Below are positions 57,029-64,000 of a stretch of DNA of 64,000 bases, in pieces. The notes under the pieces are model-generated. The model made no database searches, had not been told where the DNA came from, and worked only from the letters and a program-made list of their open reading frames with translations. This DNA comes from Thalassia testudinum. Lineage: Eukaryota > Streptophyta > Magnoliopsida > Alismatales > Hydrocharitaceae. Positions within the stretch are counted from its first letter, which is position 1. Each line of letters starts with the position of its first letter. The DNA is taken from contig JAZHRO010000019.1 of NCBI GenBank assembly GCA_037157565.1, positions 19,590,001-19,654,000 on the forward strand, given 5' to 3'. Made by a program: the position numbers and the translations under genes.

Positions 57029-58669
57029 TGATCGTGTTTTAACAGTTAGTTACGTCGTAGTATAGGTGACCAAGCATTGTCAACAAATAAAAATTTATTA
57101 CTCGAAAACCTAAGTATCCAAGGTCGAACACAGGGAGCAAATGGAATTTATTACTAATCTCAAGAATGTAATTGAACACTTAATTACTCAAAATTGAATT
57201 CAAAATATATATATGCATGAGTTTAAAAGTTAATTGTGGCAAAAATAGAGAAATTGGATGATCAGACATCTTAAAAAGATGTTTCTTCTGTCTGCTTCTT
57301 GTTCTTCTTCTGACTTTCTCTGATTTTCCTCTCTTTCTTTTGTTCCTCTTTGGCCGTGTGCTTCTTCTTTCTTCTCTACATCTCTCTTGCCTTTCTTCTT
57401 CCTTCTTCTTATTTTCCTCTGTCTTCTGCATTGCTTATCTTCTTCAGTGTCTTTCTCCTTCTTTCTTTCTACGGGTCTTCTTCTTCTTCTTTCCTTGGCT
57501 CTGCTTCCCTTGGCTTCAGCTTTTCTTCTTCTTCTATTTCTGCTTGTCTTTCCTTTTCTTTCCTTCTTCTTCTTAGCTCTCTGACTTCCTCTTCTCTCTG
57601 GCTTCAGATTCTTCCTTCTACCTTGTCTTTCCTTCTCTTTTTCCTTTGCGACTAAGTGTCAGCATCATTTCTCCTTCTCCTTCCCTACACAAACCGACGA
57701 GAGCAAAACCTACCCCTCTACCCACACTCACGTCTCTCTCTCTCTGTATATCACTCTTCAGTATGCTCTCCCAGAGCCAGGTAATCGGGTCGGGTCGCGT
57801 GCCCGGGTCCAGGCGCACCAGCGTGGGTGTGGTGCGCGAGGAGTGCTCAGGAGGATAGTCGGGTCGGGTTACCAGGTCCATGGGATGAAATCGCAGATGA
57901 GGTGAGTATAGGTGAGGAGGGACCTCACCCTAGTGATTTGGAGGTGAAGAGACAATATCACAAATTCAATTTAATCTACTCAAACACCTCATGACTTACC
58001 GAGGTGGGACTAATGTTCCATCACTTTTGCTCGCGTGCCTGCAGGAGATCTTTCTTCCAATTGCAATAGTTGCAGGCCTCGCAGCGTCAAGTGCTGGATT
58101 AGCTGACTGCGCGAGACCTCCCCGAACTTGCTGGAACTGGGACCCTGAAGCGCTTCAGCCTGGAGCAAGCTTTCAACCTCCTTGAGCCGTCGCTAATGGC
58201 GGCTGGTGCTCAGACCCTGCACGACAGAAAAATGGCCTTGCGGCTCTATCAGACCATAGGAGGACCTTCGCCATGTCACTGCGAAGGTGAGGCCGTAGGT
58301 GGCAGGCTGCGGAGCGCCTAGGCGTGCGTGCATAGGTCGCTCTGTGGCCAGATTGATGGGTTAGGTTGGGGGGTGGTTGTGGTGGTGTAAGCGGTGTGTC
58401 ATTGGGTGGATGATGTTCAGTGGAGTGTGGCGGAGGTTGTGAGGTGGGTGGCGAGACGTGTGGGGGTGCGGAGTGACGGATTCGTCTCGCCGAAGAGTGG
58501 TCGAAGATGCGGAAGATGGCGGTGGACAGTGGCGATCAAGGGGAGTTTTGTGAAATAGGTTGAGGGGAATTGAAGAGGGGATAAAGACGAACAGTTCTAA
58601 TCTAATTAATTGGACAAAGGGGGAGAAAGCATGGCTGGCAGTACCTGCTGTCACCAGAGAAGAAGGATT
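57029..58669 (-). mobile_element. Hairpin-terminus element, copy 3, inverted and truncated
   Basis: The reverse complement is collinear with the 3' parts of copies 1 and 2. It covers the end block (TGATCGTGTTTTAACAG at 57029), a (CTT)n-rich stretch at 57290-57640 that mirrors their GA-rich stretch, the AGACCTTCGCC-like block near 58265, and homology fading by about 58660. Its hairpin start is absent. It seems to be cut by the Athila-type LTR. CAGCT at 57024-57028 is the expected left target duplication. Confidence 0.6.
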
Positions 58670-60907
58670 TGATTGCACAGCAAAAATACACCAACAATTG
58701 TGCCATCTTGTGCTATTTCCAAGCATTGCCAGTGTTGATTAGATAGCCATAGTCGCATTTGTAAAAATAAACGCATGCATGCATTTATTTGAGAGGGGAG
58801 GAGAGTGAATAAAATGGCCTTGAAATTAATGTATTCCTCAAGTGCTGCCTCGCAAATTCACCATCTTTATTTTTATTTTTATTTGACTTTCTTCTCCGCG
58901 GCTACATGGCATGGCTGGACCTTCCTCGCGCCATTCTCTGCAACAAGCACTCCCTGCCAGCCGCATGCAAAGCCATGCACAGCCCAGGGCATGGCTGTGC
59001 ATGCCTCTTTCCTCTTTAAAAAAGAACACAGGCTTCTTCCTTGCGGCTAGGCCTGGTCCACACACAAACAACACCTTCCTTCCTCCAGGTCGTCTCTGCC
59101 CCTCTCCCGTCCATATGCAGCCTCTCCTCCTTCTGAGGAGCTACGTTGCGGGCAGGAGCAGCTCACAGTGGTGCACAACCACCACTGTGAGTCCCACCAT
59201 CGCCCAGCTCATCAAAGAGCCGGTGGGCGTGGTGGTTCACCACTCTGTTTCGTCGTTCAGCCATTTCCGCCATTCTTACAGGAGCTTCAATCTCGGAAGC
59301 TCAAGTAGAAGCAGCGGAAGCCAACAGCAACGCAGGCCTCCACGCACCTTAGGTGCCTGTTCCGCGCCCTCTACGCACGCCTGCAGGCCGCCCTCGCCCC
59401 TCTCCGTGTGCCCTGTCGCAAAGCTCCACCCGCGGCCCAGTCGATTTCACACGCGCCAGCCGGTCAGCTTTTTGCCCCTGCACTATAGCCGCAATCTCAC
59501 GCTGCTACAGTGCGGTGACCGAAAAGTTTCTCACTTTTCCGGTCACCAAGCACTCTCTCTCCGCGCTGCAACCTTCGCTAGCCCACACCCGTGTCTCTCC
59601 CCCCGCCCGCTCTCGCGTAAGCCAGCGACCGCACCCATCTGCGCCCGCATCTTTGCCCACTTCAGCTCCCACCTCTTTGTGCAATGCGGTGCGCTGTGGT
59701 CCTTCCCCTCGCGCTCACTCCCTCCTGCGTGCGTGCGCCTCTTCGCACGCCTACTCGCCTACACCTGCACCTGCGCATTGGCATCAGACGTCGCCCGCTA
59801 CCTCCGGATGACTTAACTCACCGCTTCCTCCAGCAGACGATCTCTCTCTCTCTCTCTCTCACAACACTCTCTCAGTCCCTCCTGCAGACACATACACGCA
59901 CACACACACTCTCGTACACACACACCCACTAACTTATACACTACTATATACTTATATATATATACATATTTATATATATATATATACATATTTATATATA
60001 TATATATATATATATTTATATACATATATATATATATATATACATATATCTATACATATAGTAGTACCTATATAACTAAGTATAAGTATAGATACATATA
60101 TATATATATATATACATATATATACACATATACTTATACATATATATATATATATACAAATATACATACATATATACATATATCTATAACTATAAATATA
60201 TACATATATATATATATCTACATATATCTACATACATAGATACTTATACTATATATATATATACATATACACATATATATAACTATATACATATATTACT
60301 ATATATATATATATATATCTATATCTATATATAGTGATATATACATACATACATATATCTAATTATAAATATATATATATATACACATATATATACATCT
60401 ATCTATACATATATTTATATATCTATATATATATACATATATATATATACACACATATATAGCTACATATACACTTATATAATTATAACCATACCTATCT
60501 ACATACATATAGATATATATTTACATATATACATATATATATACATATATACATATAGCAAGACCAGTTTTGAAACCCTAATTTGGCTCAAAGCCAAGAA
60601 CCTGATTTTGAGGGTTTACCTCAAGGATAAGAATTTATCAGAGAAAAATATTAAATAAAAAACATCAAAAACATAATAAATGAACGAAAGAGATTCGTTG
60701 TAGGAAAAGCATAGAAACTTCACCTCTAATCCACTTCCCTGAGTTCGACCCTGGGCCTAAAAGTGACCAAGATAAAATCAAGTAGGCCTGGTAAAAAAAT
60801 TTTGTAAAGAGATGATTAGGCTCGATTTAGGTTAACCACTATACTCATTTCAACAATAAAATCACCATATTAACACAACCTATCCGGTCTACACCATAAC
60901 TTTTTTC
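58670..60907 (+). mobile_element. 5' LTR of an Athila/Tat-type element (left boundary uncertain)
   Basis: The right end is fixed by the primer site at 60908. The left end is placed where similarity to the hairpin element stops (TGATTGCACAGC at about 58670). The first part is GC-rich (58890-59820) and leaves a 301-codon frame at 58911-59816 that has no domain and is best read as compositional. A 0.7-kb simple-sequence tract follows, then an AT-rich U5 with a CCTGAGTTCGACCCTGGGCC phrase at 60740-60759. Confidence 0.55.
59838..60562. repeat. Compound microsatellite: (TC)n, (CA)n, then long (TA)n/(TATACA)n
   Basis: (TC) run at 59841-59860, CA-rich to about 59930, then over 600 bases of TA/TATACA/TATATC repeats. 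The long tyrosine/isoleucine frames seen here are artefacts of the repeat. Confidence 0.9.
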
Positions 60908-60925
60908 TAGCACCATTGCTGGGGA
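60908..60925 (+). other. Primer binding site, tRNA-Asp type
   Basis: TAGCACCATTGCTGGGGA differs from the Athila/Tat tRNA-Asp site TGGCGCCGTTGCCGGGGA at four places, all G to A or C to T. It fixes the plus orientation and the LTR end. Confidence 0.8.
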
Positions 60926-61986
60926 TTTCTTGGGGCAAGTGGATTAAAAATCACTTGTTTGATTGTTTGTCATCACTCCCACCACCCTGGGATTTCTAGC
61001 CAAACTTCACATAGTGAAGATCCTAGAATCTTTCACCGTGTGAAGTATTCTTTGAGGCAAAAATAAAAAGATTGATTGCCATCCCTCTTTGCCTCATTTA
61101 TCTGCAATTCGGGATCACATTTTTGGTGGGAAGACTTGGAATTGAGTTGATTCCAACCCTACCACGACCTTTCACGTGCCAAAGATTCGATCCCGAATAC
61201 TTCAACCCCAACAATGTGATTTTCTTTATCTTATGGTTGAGCCTTGTGTGTGGAAATCATTTTGGTGATTGGGAGCACTTGAATTGAAGTACTTTGACTC
61301 CCTTTCACACTAATGTAAAATTGATTCATGCATCCACACATAGAAATCTCCATCTAGGGAAGCCCATTGTATTTTAGCATGCATTAACCAACTGACATTG
61401 AAGAAGGGTTTGTTGGGCTTAGAAGAAAACTTGTATTCTCTAAAAACCCGGAGATTGGTTGAATTGGTAATTCAACGAAATCCTAAAATCCATACTACTT
61501 AAGGTTGAAACTCTAAAAGCCATTTACCAATTAAAACTTCAATTTAGGGAGATTTCCCCATTGCATGCTTGGTTTACACACTTTGTAAAATCAACCACTT
61601 GGGCATTACCCGTAAATAACTCCTTTCACATTCTAGAAACACTTGATCCTAAGCCTCTAACTAAAATTGGTAGCAACTTGACCCTTATTAAGGATTGGAG
61701 GTCTAACTACCTACGTGTAGCGCTTACGTGTTGGTGAGGGTTCCCACGTGCTATCGGGTGTCTAAGACTGGGGCAAACGGCCTTTCAATTTGGCCCGGTG
61801 GTTCCGCGGTGCTCGCATTCAGTTCCGTAGGTCGTGATAGTAGGTAACTTAGATCTTTAGGTCTAAGGGCACATTGTAGAGGTTAGGAATTTGATTGTAT
61901 TGATTTGTCATCAAGTGTACCTTTGCGGCATCATTTATCTCATCTCTTTTCCCTTCGTATCCCCCCAATTCTTCCTGTGGTAGTGC
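60926..61986 (+). other. Untranslated leader of the Athila-type element
   Basis: About 1.06 kb between primer site and gag, typical for this lineage. An open stretch at 61072-61287 has two hydrophobic segments but no ATG, so it is not called as a gene. Confidence 0.65.
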
Positions 61987-64000
61987 ATGTTTGGGAGGGG
62001 GTCACAAAACCCTGAACTGTGTGAATTGCCTGATAATTTTAGAAAAGAAGCCAAATCGTCCTCCTCCTCCACAAACATGGTTGCACGCCCACCCCCAAAT
62101 CCTAAGGGAGGAAACCGCCCTCAAAACCCACCAGGTGGTGGAGCCTTGGATCCCATAACACACCTCCAAACCCAAATGGAAATGTATAATGAACAAATTG
62201 AGGCCATTAGGGAAACATTGGAGGAAATGCAGAACCCTCCCAAACGGGAGGAGCCTAGGTCTCTTAGCTCCTATCAGAATCCCGCTGCTACAGAGACCAT
62301 AGGACAAATTTGGGTCCCCATGGGAGGGGACGACTTTGAACTGAAACCTAACATAATTGGCCTGATAAATTTTCACTTCCATGGTCTTGCAAGTGAAGAT
62401 CCTTTTCTCCACTTGGAAGACCTAACCCGATTGGCTGAAACTATTAAACCAAGAAATATCGGGTTACCTATAGTCCTCATGAAAATGTTCCCGTTTTCAT
62501 TGTGGGATAAAGCGTCGCAGTGGATACGCACCCTTGGGAGAACCATCCACTCTTGGGAAGAGATGCGAACAGCGTTTCTCAAGAAGTTCTTCCCAATAGG
62601 GCGAACCAATGTGCTTCGCCGTGCTATCACTTCATTTACGCAACAAAATGGCGAACAGTTTCTTGAGGCATGGGAGAGATATAATGACCTCCTCAGGAAG
62701 TGTCCGCACCACGGTCTGCCTAAGTGGCATATAGCCCAGATTTTCTACTATGGGCTAAATGAGACTTTGAAGCAAATTGCAGACGCTTCCTGAGGAGGAA
62801 ATTTTATGAATAAAGACGAGAATGGAGCATTCGAATTATTTGAAAATATCAGCGAAAACTCAATGAACAATGCCTCCATTGTCGCCTTTAATCGTACCAG
62901 CCTACCCTGTAATGTCCATGAAGTTGACACGGAACCCTCCCATTCATCCACTGATCTCAGCCTTATCGCTCGAAATTGGATGAAGTCTTTGTCGTGCACA
63001 AGAAGCTGGACGAGCTTCTGGCCAACCCCGCCCGTTCTATGGCAAACACCCCCACCTTACCAGTTCGTCACAATCCCAATTCTTCCAACACTAGGCTTAT
63101 CCCGAAAAACCCCGTAAGACCTTTGTTACTGAGTGTCGCACCGAGCGATTTGATAAGTCATGTGGATCTGGCTTCTGCGAGCCAATATTTTGACATGGAG
63201 GACCAAGCCTCCGTGTGCTCGGATGCGTATTTACATGCGGACGTGTCTTCTGGCATAGAAGACGCTTGCGCCCTGGGGAACAACCTGTTCTCTACCACTT
63301 ATAACCCAGGGAGGTGAAATCATCTGAACTTTGCATGGTCCAACAACCCGCAGCACCAAAACCCCACGGGTGGACCAATGCGACCATCCGCACCCATTAT
63401 CCCAAGGGCCTAGTCTAACCCTATGGCGAATCCGCCATCGGGTCCTTACGTACCGCAAACAGAACACGCATTAAGTCCTCTTGATAAATTGATGCGAATG
63501 ATGACGGAAATGTCAAAGCGCATGAAGAGAACATGACCGCTCTTCAGCACCAATTGGTGCAGCAGAATGCTGAGATCAGTCAACTACGCATTGCGACTCG
63601 ATCTCAGGTCACTCTCCCATCCCAACCTGTTCCAAACCTGCGAAATTTCGTACCTCGTGGTCCTTAACCACAGGTACAACCTTCTCAGGGGCAGGTTCAT
63701 CAGATTCTGCAAGCGCTGAGCATTCCACCAGGATTTCAGGCTAATCCCGCTGTAGCACCTCACACTTATGTCCCTATTGCAAACCCTACTCCGCCTTGTG
63801 ATCCGACTAGACCCACATCGTCCAATGCAATCACTACGAGGAGCGGCAAGCAGACCATCGATCCACCTCGACCTGATCCTGGCCCATCTTCTTCATCGCC
63901 CTCTCATTCGGGATGCACACCGCATTCGCAAGAGGATGATACACCCAAATTTGTGCCAGAATCAGTCCCATTCCCTAAGGCTCTACTGAGGGAGCCAAAA
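61987..64000 (+). pseudogene. Athila-type gag (start of gag-pol), broken, runs off the window
   Basis: The ATG at 61987 opens 268 codons with the Athila gag signature: FHFHGLASEDPFLHLEDL, KMFPFSLWDKASQWI, SWEEMRTAFLKKFFP, then EAWERYNDLLRKCPHHGLP. It stops at TGA 62791-62793, where the family reads on into GGNFMNK in the same frame. A frameshift near 62950 leads to KLDEVFVVHKKLDELLA; the YNPGR block then meets a TGA at 63315. Another stop lies near 63410 and another shift near 63520. The linker NAITTRSGK, typical just before protease in Athila, is at 63824-63850. Gag forms the particle; pol must lie beyond 64000. At least three stops and two frameshifts make it non-functional. Confidence 0.88.

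Noticed and set aside
57340..57655. A hydrophobic protein encoded by CTT-rich sequence
   Set aside because: Same purine/pyrimidine tract in inverted copy 3; low complexity, with all three frames open.
58911..59816. A captured host gene of 301 residues
   Set aside because: Composition is Ser/Pro/Arg/His-rich with no domain, several frames are open in parallel, and it lies inside an LTR.
59813..60179. Tyrosine/isoleucine-rich proteins on the minus strand
   Set aside because: They are translations of a TA microsatellite.
61072..61287. A small membrane-like protein in the Athila leader
   Set aside because: No ATG in the frame, and it lies in a long untranslated leader; two hydrophobic segments alone are weak evidence.

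Overview
The window reads as gene-free, repeat-dense heterochromatin of a seed plant. The evidence is eukaryotic LTR retrotransposons of plant-specific lineages: a chromovirus resembling Tekay/Del, an Athila/Tat-type Ty3 element with a tRNA-Asp-type primer site, and a copia-like solo LTR. There are also dozens of decayed reading frames, and no intact host gene, tRNA or rRNA was recognised. Species cannot be told from the sequence.

Layout: a tandem array of about 4.3-4.4 kb AT-rich units is the base layer (pieces at 98-2242, 12111-12867, 15562-16894, 19589-23130, 23131-25551, 44688-46660 and 46661-50056; four copies, the second rearranged). Chromovirus insertions interrupt it: an LTR end (1-97, +), one two-LTR element (2243-12105, -), and solo LTRs at 12868-15556 (+), 16895-19583 (-) and 25552-44687 (-, heavily nested). 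A further LTR with a scrap of internal region lies at 50057-55296 (-). Two more solo LTRs sit inside other LTRs (37665-42930 and 51303-53652). Most have clear 5-bp target duplications (AGAAA, TAATG, TTACA, CTTCC, CTCCC, TCAGG).

The solo LTR at 25552-44687 is split by a non-autonomous LTR element (25744-33951, +) with an unrecognised broken ORF, by a 2.75-kb element with a hairpin terminus (34638-37385), and by a nested solo LTR that carries a second copy of that hairpin element (39895-42480). The right end holds a copia-like solo LTR (55297-57014), a third, inverted hairpin-element copy (57029 to about 58669), and the 5' part of an Athila-type element (LTR to about 60907, PBS 60908-60925, broken gag from 61987) that runs off the window.

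Two regulatory-looking patterns stand out. The palindrome CCAGACGTCTGG (GACGTC core) is packed into the chromovirus LTRs and recurs in two unrelated LTR families. A telomere-like AACCCTA box lies just upstream of the TATA box in most chromovirus LTRs. None of the coding regions seen is intact.
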